DNA from: an uncultured Akkermansia sp.
GTDB taxonomy: Bacteria; Verrucomicrobiota; Verrucomicrobiia; Verrucomicrobiales; Akkermansiaceae
Reading direction: 5' to 3'
Length of the DNA: 43,150 nt
NCBI GenBank assembly: GCA_949296365.1
Contig: CASFPZ010000018.1
Location: forward strand, 1 to 43,150
Shown: positions 7,547 through 16,277 of the stretch, piece after piece
Numbering within the stretch: the stretch's first letter is position 1
Layout of the letters: each line of letters starts with the position of its first letter
Notes under the pieces: generated by a model
Database searches by the model: none
What the model was told of the DNA's origin: nothing
The model's input: the letters and a program-made list of their open reading frames with translations, nothing else
Position numbers and translations under genes: made by a program

Positions 7547-8035
7547 TTACTTCCCCTCTTGAGCTTCCAAAAATTTTTCGACCAATGCCGCACAAAAAGC
7601 AATACAACGTTCACAAGGGCGAGAAGCATAGTAGTCATCTGTTCTCACCGAAGGCCGAGCTCCTTCTTGTAAATTAGGATCCAAATGCAACAATTCGCGA
7701 CAATAGATCGTTCCAAATTCCTGGCGAAAAGCTCCAGCTAAATTTCGCACCTGTGCAAAAATACGTTCTTTTTCCTCTGGAGCAGCCTTCGTGTTGCCTT
7801 TTAGCACACCACAAACCATTGAAGCGCCACATAACGCACCGCACATCTCACGCATTCTGCCAATTCCTGCCCCAAATGGAGATGAAATACGCAAAGCAAA
7901 CTCAGGCGTAACTCCGCAAACATCTGCGTAGGCAGCGAAAACCGACTGAGAGCAGTTGTATCCCTGGTAAAAATAATTTAACGCAGCCTTAACATGCAAC
8001 GAGATAGCAATTCCGGCTAATTTTTCGTGATTCAT
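7547..8035 (-). CDS. C_GCAxxG_C_C family protein
   Basis: 162 residues. The family cysteine pattern is present: GYNCSQS (Cys28), DVCG (Cys40), then CGALCGA (Cys65 and Cys69), Cys75, and a C-terminal CERC pair plus another Cys a few residues on. Members are thought to be redox or metal-binding proteins, sometimes fused to split-Soret cytochrome-type domains; the biochemical role is not established. There is no signal peptide, so it is probably cytoplasmic. It starts 20 bases after the stop of the DedA gene in the same direction, suggesting a two-gene unit. The frame ends 20 bases from the convergent glycosidase gene. Confidence 0.85.
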   Translation of the reverse strand: MNHEKLAGIAISLHVKAALNYFYQGYNCSQSVFAAYADVCGVTPEFALRISSPFGAGIGRMREMCGALCGASMVCGVLKGNTKAAPEEKERIFAQVRNLAGAFRQEFGTIYCRELLHLDPNLQEGARPSVRTDDYYASRPCERCIAFCAALVEKFLEAQEGK

Positions 8036-8055
8036 TTTAGTTTTTTCAATTTAAA

Positions 8056-8727
8056 TCAATTTCCATCATCATCAGAATCCGAATCAGGCGAAGCCTTCTC
8101 AATTACTTTCGAATCTTTGCGAGTCAATATCAACATTCCAAAATACATAACAGCCAATACCAAGACACCAATGATTATCATATGGCTCTCAGCTTTAATA
8201 GCCGCAATCAAGGTCTCAGGGGTATCCATTACATTAGGATTTTTATCTTTCACCCATTGCCCACACCATGCTAAAACCGTACACCAAACAGCTGATCCCA
8301 ATATAGTCACAGCCGAAAAAACCCAAAAATTCATCCGAATTAACCCCGCAGGTATTGATATCAAATGCCGAATTACAGGTAACAGCCGCGCAAAAAAAAT
8401 CCCACCCACTTCGTAACGTTGCATAAAAATCTCTGCTTTCTCTACTTTTGCTGGAGGCATCAAAAAGAATTTGCCCCACTTCATAATCATCGGGCGACCC
8501 AGCCAACGCGCGACCCCATAGGTAATCGCTGATCCTAACCAAGAACCAACAGTCCCCGCAACAATAACTCCTCCTAGACTCATATTGTCATGCATTACTG
8601 CAGGTGGTACCACCAATTCACTCGGCACCGGGAAAATGGAACTCTCCATAGCCATTAACAAAATGACCCCCCAATACCCCCATGTCTCTACTAACTCCAT
8701 CCAAAAAACAAGAAGATCATGGAACAT
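8056..8727 (-). CDS. DedA/VTT-domain membrane protein
   Basis: About 223 residues from the ATG at 8727. The SNARE-associated (VTT) core is recognisable: a first helix, then ESSIFPVPSELVVPPA (the family E.....P.PGE/SE motif), G.W.GSAITYGVARWLGR, and FFARLLPVIRHLISIPAGLIRMN, which matches the conserved F.R..P..R...s..AG...M. The C terminus has another membrane helix and ends in an acidic Asp/Ser tail. DedA proteins are inner-membrane transporters or scramblases linked to phospholipid or undecaprenyl-phosphate handling. In-frame ATGs extend to 8817, but that would leave only 20 bases to the divergent lpxB, so the shorter start is preferred. Confidence 0.88.
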   Translation of the reverse strand: MFHDLLVFWMELVETWGYWGVILLMAMESSIFPVPSELVVPPAVMHDNMSLGGVIVAGTVGSWLGSAITYGVARWLGRPMIMKWGKFFLMPPAKVEKAEIFMQRYEVGGIFFARLLPVIRHLISIPAGLIRMNFWVFSAVTILGSAVWCTVLAWCGQWVKDKNPNVMDTPETLIAAIKAESHMIIIGVLVLAVMYFGMLILTRKDSKVIEKASPDSDSDDDGN

Positions 8728-8837
8728 ATGCGCACCAAGTCTGCACAATATCCTCTCCATGAAAAGTCTTTTGTTGCTCACCGAAATACATTTCATTATC
8801 ATCCCCCCAAGAAACATAGTCTCAAGCCGAAATTATC

Positions 8838-9962
8838 ATGAAATTTTGTATTATTGCTGGAGAAATGAGCGGAGACAAGCACGGCGCTTTTCTCATCCAA
8901 GAATTAACCTCCCTGCATCCAGACCTCAGTTTTTTCGGTCTTGGAGGCGATCGCATGCACGAGCTCTATCCCGCCATCGAGAGTTGGGCAGACGAAGCGG
9001 CCGTTGTGGGTTTTGTCGAAGTACTCAAACGATTCAATTGGTTCAAAACATACCTCCTCAATATCCAGGATACAATTTGCCAGGAACGCCCCGAGGCCTT
9101 GATCCTGATTGATTACCCGGGCTTCAACTTACGCCTCGCCGCACGCATTCACAAACTCTGTCCCCAAACTAAAATTATTTATTTCATCTCCCCGCAAGTT
9201 TGGGCATGGCATAGAGGCCGTATCCCCAAAATGGCTAAAATTCTCGACCTTATGCTCTGCATCTTTCCATTTGAAAAACCCCTCTTTAATAATGCAGGGC
9301 TTCAAACCGAATTTGTCGGCCACCCTCTTGTAGATGACATTAAGAAAAAGCACAATCCGGGCATCCGTGAATCCGATCTTATTGGGTTCTTCCCTGGAAG
9401 CCGAACCCGAGAAATAGAGCGCCATTTTCCCGTCTTCATCAAGACAGCCATAATGCTGAAGAAAACACATCCCTCGTGGCGTTTCGAAACCGCCGCTTCT
9501 AACCAACGCTTAGCCGATTTGATGCGCACCATGGTCAACGACTATGGATTAACCCCCGAAGCTCTCGATATTCGAGTAGGCAATTATCACGATCTCATGG
9601 ACAGAGCCTCTGTCGCAGCAGTTGCCTCAGGAACTGCTACTCTGGAAGCCGCCCTGCATGAACTACCCTACGTCCTTGTCTATAAAGTTTCGACTCTCAC
9701 CTATTGGGTTGCAAGAGCACTCATCAACATCCAATTTCTGGGAATGGTCAACATTCTGGCCCGACGCCCCGTTGTTAGAGAACTCATTCAACACCAATTC
9801 ACCCCAATCGCCACAGCATCAGAAATCGAGCGACTCATGGATCCCAATGTACGCCGTGAAGTTTTATTCAAGATGAAAGAAGCCGTCGCCCAGCTTGGCC
9901 AAGGTGGATCTGCTCATCAGGCAGCGGAGGCTATTATGAAATTATTACAACAATCCCACTAA
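8838..9962 (+). CDS. lpxB: Lipid-A-disaccharide synthase
   Basis: 374 residues of the GT19 family. It opens with CIIAGEMSGDKHG, the conserved AGE.SGD.hg motif, then GLGGDRM, LIDYPGFN.R.A, YFISPQVWAWHRGR (the family yy.sPQvWAW...R), FFPFEK-like IFPFEKPLF, VGHPL, FPGSRTREI and ASGTATLEAAL. Every signature is intact. The enzyme joins UDP-2,3-diacylglucosamine and lipid X to make lipid A disaccharide at the inner membrane, so the cell has an outer membrane with lipid A. It stands alone, divergent from the DedA gene. Confidence 0.97.
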   Translation: MKFCIIAGEMSGDKHGAFLIQELTSLHPDLSFFGLGGDRMHELYPAIESWADEAAVVGFVEVLKRFNWFKTYLLNIQDTICQERPEALILIDYPGFNLRLAARIHKLCPQTKIIYFISPQVWAWHRGRIPKMAKILDLMLCIFPFEKPLFNNAGLQTEFVGHPLVDDIKKKHNPGIRESDLIGFFPGSRTREIERHFPVFIKTAIMLKKTHPSWRFETAASNQRLADLMRTMVNDYGLTPEALDIRVGNYHDLMDRASVAAVASGTATLEAALHELPYVLVYKVSTLTYWVARALINIQFLGMVNILARRPVVRELIQHQFTPIATASEIERLMDPNVRREVLFKMKEAVAQLGQGGSAHQAAEAIMKLLQQSH

Positions 9963-10326
9963 ACCACTTGAATTGGCATATCCACACAGCCAATCTCCTG
10001 CTGTTTCTCCATTTATCAGTTTAAAACGTTCGCTAACATCAAATATGACATGCTTGAGGTATTCATGAAGCCCATAAAACAAACTTGATGGGTATTCTCT
10101 AAAAAAGTCAGCCCCCTTGATCAAAAAAGCGGTTATTTTACCCAATTTTTTTCAGGATTCTCGAAGAAAATCCAGGCATCCACGGACGCATATGGAAGGA
10201 CGATCTACTTCATCATAGACAGGTTGGAAGAAGTTCCTCGCGTACCTGAGTACTTTTGTCAATACCACGAACGCAGGACTAGTTTAGAAGAGCCGTCCTT
10301 TTAACCATACACATCTGAGATATATT
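9963..10326. other. Intergenic region with a possible decayed gene
   Basis: This stretch lies between the convergent lpxB and PA14-like gene 1. On the minus strand a frame of about 66 codons (10145 down to 9945, TTG start, overlapping the lpxB end) has protein-like composition, with motifs such as GADFFREYPSSLFYGLHEY and GDWLCGYANS. The same frame continues upstream past one in-frame TGA near 10152 with further plausible residues (VYDEVDRPSICVRG). This is most easily read as a gene remnant with a nonsense mutation. The parent family was not recognised. No clear terminator was found for either flanking gene. Confidence 0.4.
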
Positions 10327-11571
10327 TTATTTTGCGACAGGCCAAACAATACCCACAGGATCAAAAGGCGCGACCTGACCCTGTGTTGGAGCAGGCAACG
10401 CATAATTTGTTCGGAACAGAGGGAAAATAGGAGACCCATATTTAGGATCCTTCTGTTGAACAGGCGCCCCAATTTCCTCAATCATCAGCGCATCGCCAAA
10501 TTGCCCGCCGTTATCAGCCAACAAAATCTTAATTTCATATACCTTGCCAGCCACTACAGAAAACTCAGGTCCTGCGGCATAACCACCCAAGTTATTGTTC
10601 CAGTGTTCAGTATTGGCATATTTGTACAATTTGACAGGCGGAACATTGATACGCCCCTGGCGAAGGCGACGTTGCAACACTTTGTTGGCTCCTTGTACAT
10701 CCTGTAACGCATCATGCCACTCTTTACCAATCGCATTAGGCTGATTAATAGCGACTTGGGACCACCCGTAATCGAACACATTTTTACCATCAAAATTGAC
10801 AACCATCACATCATCAGCCGCTCCCACAAAACGGAATTTACCCGTCTTGGGCGCCACGACTTTCCCGGTGTAAATAGCAACCCAAAAACTTCCTTTCACC
10901 TTGTCCTCACATTTATAAGCTCTCGCAGCCTCTTCTGACGGCGAGTTGGGAATATAAAACTGAGAAGCATACAACTTAGTTGGCGCTCTAAAATATTTAG
11001 CCAAAATACTCGGATTCCATGTCTTGATGAATTTGTTAAAAATATCAATATATCCAGCCTGTGTCATACCCGTTTCACTCCCACTGCGAGTCTGTTTCAA
11101 ATCATAAAAAGTACCTTCCAACGTACTGCCACCCGCTTTATCAGTTCCAAATCCTCCACCTTCTGTCCCAAGATCGTCGCCAACTCCAGCACCAAAATCT
11201 ACTCCTAAATCAAGGCTTTGTCCCAAATCAGAAACATCAGGCGTTTCAATATCGACCGAAGCAATGGCTACATCACTAGCCGCATTGGAAGTGATGACAC
11301 TAGCATGGTTCTGGACAGAGGCAGAGGGACGAGTTGTGACACGCTCTGGAGTTACAGGGTTGTCGTTAGGCGGGCCATCGGTATCTGAGGTAACATAAGC
11401 GACGACCTCAGGAGTTTCTGGCGAAGCTACGACAATGACTACAGTATAGAGGAGAAGCCCCCCTAAAATAATGGACAAGAGGGCTGTTGCAGAAGCCGTG
11501 ATCAAATTGCGTTTTTTTTGGGATTGAAGCTCCTTATCAGCTTCTTCGGTCATACTAATATGCAAACTCAT
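10327..11571 (-). CDS. Single-pass membrane protein with PA14-like periplasmic domain, paralogue 1
   Basis: 414 residues. A basic N-terminal tail (QSQKKRN) is followed by one transmembrane helix (about 23-49), a Pro/Ser/Thr-rich linker beginning PEVVAYVTSD, a Gly/Asp-rich spacer (about 121-148) and a long periplasmic domain. Around residues 195-280 the pattern YFRAPTKLYASQFY, then Y.GKVVAPKTGKFRFVGAADDVMVVNFDGK matches the PA14 beta-barrel core, a fold that often binds carbohydrate. It is a close paralogue of the 14704-15960 gene; the helix, AYVTSD, PA14 core and C-terminal PKYGSPIFPLFRTNYALP are shared nearly residue for residue. Its role is unknown; envelope anchoring or glycan binding is inference. 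A second ATG at codon 7 is also conserved in the paralogue and could be the true start. Confidence 0.75.
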   Translation of the reverse strand: MSLHISMTEEADKELQSQKKRNLITASATALLSIILGGLLLYTVVIVVASPETPEVVAYVTSDTDGPPNDNPVTPERVTTRPSASVQNHASVITSNAASDVAIASVDIETPDVSDLGQSLDLGVDFGAGVGDDLGTEGGGFGTDKAGGSTLEGTFYDLKQTRSGSETGMTQAGYIDIFNKFIKTWNPSILAKYFRAPTKLYASQFYIPNSPSEEAARAYKCEDKVKGSFWVAIYTGKVVAPKTGKFRFVGAADDVMVVNFDGKNVFDYGWSQVAINQPNAIGKEWHDALQDVQGANKVLQRRLRQGRINVPPVKLYKYANTEHWNNNLGGYAAGPEFSVVAGKVYEIKILLADNGGQFGDALMIEEIGAPVQQKDPKYGSPIFPLFRTNYALPAPTQGQVAPFDPVGIVWPVAK

Positions 11572-11749
11572 AGATTTAAAACACGCGGGTTGTCAAGCAG
11601 CTCAATGGAATCAGGCAGACATTTATAACACCCTCTGCCCAAAACGCTCTTGCTGCATTCTTTCCTACAAGAAGGTACTCATCATTCTACCTCAGCTGCA
11701 AGAAAAATTATTGTTATTTTCCTGTTATTTTTCTTACTTTCACCTCATG

Positions 11750-12799
11750 TCAATGATGGCATCTAATCATTTTTTGCTGTAACCAATCATATAATTTTTG
11801 TTCAATCGGGACATATTTATCTTGCAGTTTCTGGAGCAAAAAAGTCCGATGATAAGCATACCATTCAATCAAGCATAGAATGGGCATGGCAAAACTACTC
11901 AACAAAGCAATCACCATACTCACACCGAAGGAAACAACCACATTGACAATATCCGGCAATGCAAAGCTTCCAACACCCCACACAAGCCCATTGACAAGGA
12001 CAGGTGATATCCACAGCACGTACCGGCAGGTTCTCAATACTCCAAAAATAAAATAATGCCATCCCCTCGGGATATATTTGGCATAAGGTTTAACCAAACT
12101 CCATTTATATACCACCGAGGCAACTAACGTTCCAATCATTGGGACAAAAGAAATGACCAACACACACGGCCAAACCCATCGAAGCCTCTTAGAAATATAT
12201 TGATCATACTCAAGTACAAATTCATCATTCTCCCAAATCAACACATTACAAGAAGGGCACAATGGTTCCTGCCGAGCATTTTTCAATATTTCACCACAGT
12301 TGACACACCTTGCATGGCTGCGCATCGAATTGACGTGATTCTTTCTGTTATTTGCATGTAAAAATGGGAGTAACGTCGTATAGCCAAAACAGTTCAAACT
12401 TTTAGGATGCGGATTAGAATTGCCACACGATGGACATCGCAAAGCACACTGATACATCATTGCCTCACAATAAGGGCACTCTTTTTTACGTTTAGGCTCT
12501 ATCCATACAAAAAATTGCCTGCACACCCAGACGCCTCCAAGAACAAAACATATCAAAACCGCGGCAATCCATGGATAGTTGCATGAAAATGCTAAAAGAT
12601 ACTCCCACCACACTTCAGGAGTTTCCATGTGCTTATTCAAAAAGTCCTCTGTAAACTTGACCAATCCTTCCCAATATTCAATCCATGAGCTATTCCACAC
12701 CTTCCCAGCCGAGAAATTTGGCAAAAAAGTTACGATACCATCTATCGGGATCGGGCCCTCGGCAGGCTCCATCCCCATTATCATTAAACTCAAATTCAT
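11750..12799 (-). CDS. Double zinc-ribbon membrane protein of unknown function (intact copy)
   Basis: 349 residues. One membrane helix lies near 76-97. Two zinc ribbons follow: Cys108/Cys111 with Cys122/Cys125 (CPYC...CPSC) and Cys165/Cys168 with Cys181/Cys184 (CVNC...CPSC). The C-terminal half contains hydrophobic segments near 210-232, 250-275 and 285-312, then the sequence IEWYAYHRTFLL and a cytoplasmic-looking tail. Between the ribbons is a conserved GYTTLLPFLHANN segment. The domain order (helix, two ribbons, helices) is shared with the split gene immediately upstream, so the pair arose by tandem duplication. I cannot assign a function; the ribbons could bind zinc, nucleic acid or protein. 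Several in-frame ATGs at the N terminus leave the start open. Confidence 0.7.
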   Translation of the reverse strand: MNLSLMIMGMEPAEGPIPIDGIVTFLPNFSAGKVWNSSWIEYWEGLVKFTEDFLNKHMETPEVWWEYLLAFSCNYPWIAAVLICFVLGGVWVCRQFFVWIEPKRKKECPYCEAMMYQCALRCPSCGNSNPHPKSLNCFGYTTLLPFLHANNRKNHVNSMRSHARCVNCGEILKNARQEPLCPSCNVLIWENDEFVLEYDQYISKRLRWVWPCVLVISFVPMIGTLVASVVYKWSLVKPYAKYIPRGWHYFIFGVLRTCRYVLWISPVLVNGLVWGVGSFALPDIVNVVVSFGVSMVIALLSSFAMPILCLIEWYAYHRTFLLQKLQDKYVPIEQKLYDWLQQKMIRCHH

Positions 12800-12889
12800 T
12801 ACAAATCACTCAACAAATTTTAGGAGATATATATTTCATTAAAATTATTTTCATGTATTGAATTATGTACAAAATTTCTTATTTTACGA

Positions 12890-13360
12890 TCATCTAATCC
12901 CGGCCTCACGTCTAAATGGCAGCATTAATTTATTTTTGAGCCGATTAAAAAATTCCCTTTCAATTGGAATATATTTATGTCCTAATTTTAGAGAGAGAAA
13001 GATTCTATGATATGCATACCACTCAATCAAACATAAAACAGGAATGGCTAAGCTCCCCATTACATAAACCAATATCATCATACCGAGTGCAAAACCCCGA
13101 TTCAAATTTTCAGATAACAGTCCTGAAAAATCAACACTAAACCATTTTACACATGATAAGATAAAACCCAAAACTATTGATTGAGACCATAGAAAATGTC
13201 GGCAAATTCTGCATCCCCAAAAGATCAAACGATGATATTGTTTGGGGATATATTGAGAATAAGGTTTTATCAAACTATATTTATACAATACGGCAGCAAT
13301 AAGTTGTCCAATAACAGGGACAAAATACACAAAAATTAATACAGAAAACAAATTTTCCAT
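12890..13360 (-). CDS. C-terminal half of a split zinc-ribbon membrane protein
   Basis: 156 residues equivalent to the C-terminal half of the intact 349-residue paralogue downstream: FVPVIGQLIAAVLYKYSLIKPY matches FVPMIGTLVASVVYKWSLVKPY, and LCLIEWYAYHRIFL matches LCLIEWYAYHRTFL. It lies in the -1 frame relative to the N-terminal half and overlaps it by 25 bases. Either a one-base indel (or two-base equivalent) has broken the gene, the sequence has an error, or this part is translated separately from its own ATG at 13360. The conserved sequence on both sides argues that the break is recent. Membrane helices correspond to those in the paralogue. Confidence 0.65.
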   Translation of the reverse strand: MENLFSVLIFVYFVPVIGQLIAAVLYKYSLIKPYSQYIPKQYHRLIFWGCRICRHFLWSQSIVLGFILSCVKWFSVDFSGLLSENLNRGFALGMMILVYVMGSLAIPVLCLIEWYAYHRIFLSLKLGHKYIPIEREFFNRLKNKLMLPFRREAGIR

Positions 13361-13896
13361 AATTTCTCCATAAAATAATGGTCATAACACCATATCGTTT
13401 CATCGCTATCCCAAATTATTGTTTTACATTTTGGGCAGACTTCATCCTTATTTTCCAACCATTCGCCACAATTAGGACATCTCAGAGCAGAACGCAATAG
13501 ATTTTCTTGAGCGACTTTATTCTGACTAAACAATAAAGGGATATATGATGTATAGCCCAAGTGGTTTACTCGGCTCACATGTTGATGTTTTGCCCCGCAT
13601 GAAGGACAAAATGTAGCACACTGATACATGAGAGTTCCACATTTTTCACATTCTATCCTATTAAGCTCTTCCATTTTACTCCATGCTTTTTTCTTGTGCC
13701 GTACAACGTAAAAAACGATGACAGCCAAGATAGTAGCAGTAATTGGGTCTAGCACTATCCATTTAAGGATCATCTCCCACCATTCTTGAGGAGATTCTAT
13801 GTGTTGATGCAGAAAGTCCGTTGTCCACTGGACCAGCTTCCACCAACATTCCTTCACAAATAAAAGAATTGGAGATAAATCAAAACTAATATTCAT
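13336..13896 (-). CDS. N-terminal half of a split zinc-ribbon membrane protein
   Basis: 186 residues equivalent to the N-terminal half of the 349-residue paralogue. A membrane helix (about 50-66) is followed by two zinc ribbons, Cys83/86 with Cys97/100 and Cys140/143 with Cys154/157, and between them GYTSYIPLLFSQNK. The frame ends at a TAA shortly after YDHYFMEKLW, exactly where the paralogue enters its next membrane segment, and the homology continues in the overlapping ORF 12890-13360. All eight zinc ligands are kept. It follows the nitroreductase gene with 19 bases between them, so the two are likely co-transcribed. As an isolated product it could still be a membrane-tethered zinc-ribbon protein. 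Confidence 0.65.
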   Translation of the reverse strand: MNISFDLSPILLFVKECWWKLVQWTTDFLHQHIESPQEWWEMILKWIVLDPITATILAVIVFYVVRHKKKAWSKMEELNRIECEKCGTLMYQCATFCPSCGAKHQHVSRVNHLGYTSYIPLLFSQNKVAQENLLRSALRCPNCGEWLENKDEVCPKCKTIIWDSDETIWCYDHYFMEKLWKICFLY

Positions 13897-13915
13897 GGGA
13901 ATGTTTTAATAATCT

Positions 13916-14560
13916 TTATTTTTGTGTTTCAGGGAAGCCAACGCTTTGCACAAAGGTTACAAATTGATTTTTGGGCAGCTGGAGTTTTTTCCCCAATGAA
14001 TTTCGATCGACAAGACCTCTAAACACAGTCGACATACCATGAGCCGCGCAAAAGAGGTAAATATTTTGGCCAATAAAACCGGAATCGACCGAAGGATAAT
14101 CAATCTGGTTACTCGTAGAGGAAGACCAGTTTACCTTGCTTTTATCTGCGACAAAAATGATGTTTACAGGAGCTTTTCCCGCCAGAGGCTGGGTACCAGT
14201 CAATGCACGGATATCTTCTGCGAGCACCTTGCGAAGAGAATGTTGTGAAGCCTCGTAGACAAAAACGCCTTCCTGTAAAGAAACATACAACGTAATTTCC
14301 TGAATGTTTCGCGCAGAAGGAGCTGTTCTACGGCCATCGGGACGGTTAACCCCAAAAGCAGCCCAAAGAAGATTAGAAAGTTCCTGTCGCGACAATTGTT
14401 TATCAGCGAACTTGCGGCCTGAAGCTCGCTTAGCCAAAGCCTCCATCAAAGGCATCCCGCCGGAAATTACTGGTTTTGGCAGGGCTTCAAGTTCAGCTCC
14501 CTCGATCATAACGATATTTGTCAAAAAGACTCCGACTAGCCATAAAGGAGATATTCTCAT
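13916..14560 (-). CDS. Exported nitroreductase-family protein
   Basis: 214 residues. The first 22 residues form a signal peptide ending near IEGAE, which is unusual because most nitroreductases are cytoplasmic. The mature part has the FMN-dependent nitroreductase/SagB-type pattern: RASGRKFADKQLSRQELSNLLWAAFGVNR, then TAPSARNIQEITLYV, and a C-terminal glycine and GFP-type end (QSVGFPE). The RxSxRxF motif and PSA(R)N segment normally contact FMN phosphate. It probably catalyses a flavin-dependent oxidoreduction in the periplasm with an unknown substrate. It lies between PA14-like paralogue 2 and the split zinc-ribbon gene, all leftward, and may work with them. Confidence 0.82.
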   Translation of the reverse strand: MRISPLWLVGVFLTNIVMIEGAELEALPKPVISGGMPLMEALAKRASGRKFADKQLSRQELSNLLWAAFGVNRPDGRRTAPSARNIQEITLYVSLQEGVFVYEASQHSLRKVLAEDIRALTGTQPLAGKAPVNIIFVADKSKVNWSSSTSNQIDYPSVDSGFIGQNIYLFCAAHGMSTVFRGLVDRNSLGKKLQLPKNQFVTFVQSVGFPETQK

Positions 14561-14703
14561 TACGCGTATATATAAAATACGACCTAAGCTCCTTCAAGCA
14601 AATTATTCTAAATTTAGCAAGACGTAGGTTGGTTTCAAAGAGGATCGTCCGTCCAGACAACCTCGAGTAAGACAGAGGAACACCAACAAAGCCCCTTTCG
14701 CAA

Positions 14704-15960
14704 TTATTTAACCACCGGCCAAACAAGGCCGAGAGGATCAAAGGGAGCGACAGTACCTCTGATCTTTGTAGGATCTGGCAACGCATAATTGGTACGAAAA
14801 AGAGGAAAGATCGGTGATCCATACTTAGGATCTTTTTGATAGATAGTTCCACCGATTTCTTCAATCAACAATGCTTCACCGAATACTCCACCATTATCAG
14901 CCAATAATATTTTAATTTCGTATACTTTACCTGCTACTACTGAAAATTCTTTTCCTGCGATATTACCTCCGAGGTACTGGTTCCAAGACTCTGTGGTTGC
15001 GTATTTGTACATAGTGACAGGAGGCACATTAATTCCCCCTTGTCGAAGACGCCTTTGTAGGTTTTTGTCAGCGCCAGGGGCATCCAACAAAGCCTCTTGC
15101 CAAACTTTGCCTACAGTCATGGGTTGGTTAATCGAAACCTGAGACCATCCGAAATCAAAAACATTTTCTCCATTGAAATTCACTACCATGATATCATCTG
15201 CCGATCCAACAAATCGGAAACGTCCGGTTTTAGGAGCAACCACTTTACCCGAATAGACTGCCACCCAATAACTACCTTGAACCTTATCCGCACACTTGTA
15301 AGCACGCGCTGCTTCTTCTGAAGGAGTTGCGGGAAAATAAAAATGCGATGCAAAAAGTTTGACTGGAGATTTAAAATATTTGGATAAAATTTGATGATCC
15401 CAATTTCTAATGAACTTGTTAAACACCTCGATATATTGAGCCTGGGAAGCAATCCCAGTACTGGCGCCATTACGCGTTTGTTTGAGATCATAAAAAACTC
15501 CTGTTAACGTGCTAGCACCCGCCTGTTCGGAACCGAATCCTGCTCCGTTAGAACCGAGATCTTTTCCGACACCAGTACCAAAATCTACTCTAATCTCTAA
15601 ACTTTGCCCAAGATCAGAAACATTAGTAGGCATTTCAATATCCTCCGAGGCAATTGCAACCTCGCTCACAGCATCGGCACTCAGAACGCTTGCATGAGAA
15701 GGAATCGGAGCAACAGAAGGCGGGGACATCATCCGTTCTTGCGTCACAGGATGATCCTGAGGAGGGGCCTCCACATCAGATGTAACATAGGCAACAAGCT
15801 CAGGTTCCTCAGGAGTACTTACCACAATACCTATTGTATACAAAAGTAATCCTCCGATACTTATGCACAAACACGCAGTTAAAGACGCAGCCAATAAATT
15901 GCGTTTTTTCTGTAAGCAAAACGCTTTATCAGCAGCCTGAGTCATACGAATATGCAACAT
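14704..15960 (-). CDS. Single-pass membrane protein with PA14-like periplasmic domain, paralogue 2
   Basis: 418 residues with the same plan as the 10327-11571 gene: basic tail (CLQKKRN), one transmembrane helix (about 22-48), the linker opening PELVAYVTSD, a Gly/Asp-rich spacer, and a PA14-like core (Y.GKVVAPKTGRFRFVGSADDIMVVNFNGE). The C-terminal PKYGSPIFPLFRTNYALP is identical to paralogue 1. Differences concentrate in the linker and spacer, so the periplasmic fold is under selection in both copies. It is the first gene of the leftward cluster. An A/T-rich TATAAA-like element sits right before the first ATG, so the ATG at codon 6, also conserved in the paralogue, may be the real start. Function unknown. 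Confidence 0.75.
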   Translation of the reverse strand: MLHIRMTQAADKAFCLQKKRNLLAASLTACLCISIGGLLLYTIGIVVSTPEEPELVAYVTSDVEAPPQDHPVTQERMMSPPSVAPIPSHASVLSADAVSEVAIASEDIEMPTNVSDLGQSLEIRVDFGTGVGKDLGSNGAGFGSEQAGASTLTGVFYDLKQTRNGASTGIASQAQYIEVFNKFIRNWDHQILSKYFKSPVKLFASHFYFPATPSEEAARAYKCADKVQGSYWVAVYSGKVVAPKTGRFRFVGSADDIMVVNFNGENVFDFGWSQVSINQPMTVGKVWQEALLDAPGADKNLQRRLRQGGINVPPVTMYKYATTESWNQYLGGNIAGKEFSVVAGKVYEIKILLADNGGVFGEALLIEEIGGTIYQKDPKYGSPIFPLFRTNYALPDPTKIRGTVAPFDPLGLVWPVVK

Positions 15961-16277
15961 TTTATATTATTTCAAACATTGATTATCTGAGAACCATGAG
16001 GCTACAGCCCTATACTAAATTTTACTATACCCGGTTTGGGCATTACGTCAAAGTCTTTCTCTGTTATACCATCTCAATAACTCAAAAAATTGACAAGATA
16101 AAGTAAATCAATCTTGTTAACAACAGACCTGTATTTTCAATTTATTGAACTAGTCAATTCTATGTTTTTTCCCATGGACACCATCATATTTCCTTTTTAT
16201 TTCTATTCTTCTATCAGTCTTAAAATCAGAACAATTCACTTGCTAGTATGGGGATGGTATGCCATTAAAAAGTCTCT
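15961..16277. other. Divergent promoter region
   Basis: 317 AT-rich bases between PA14-like paralogue 2 (leftward) and the acetyltransferase (rightward). It should hold both promoters, but I could not single out a convincing pair of -35/-10 boxes. No coding signal or repeat seen. Confidence 0.4.

Noticed and set aside
13336..13360. Programmed -1 frameshift in the split zinc-ribbon gene
   Set aside because: The overlap has no X-XXY-YYZ heptamer in the zero frame and no clear downstream structure, so a mutation or error is simpler.
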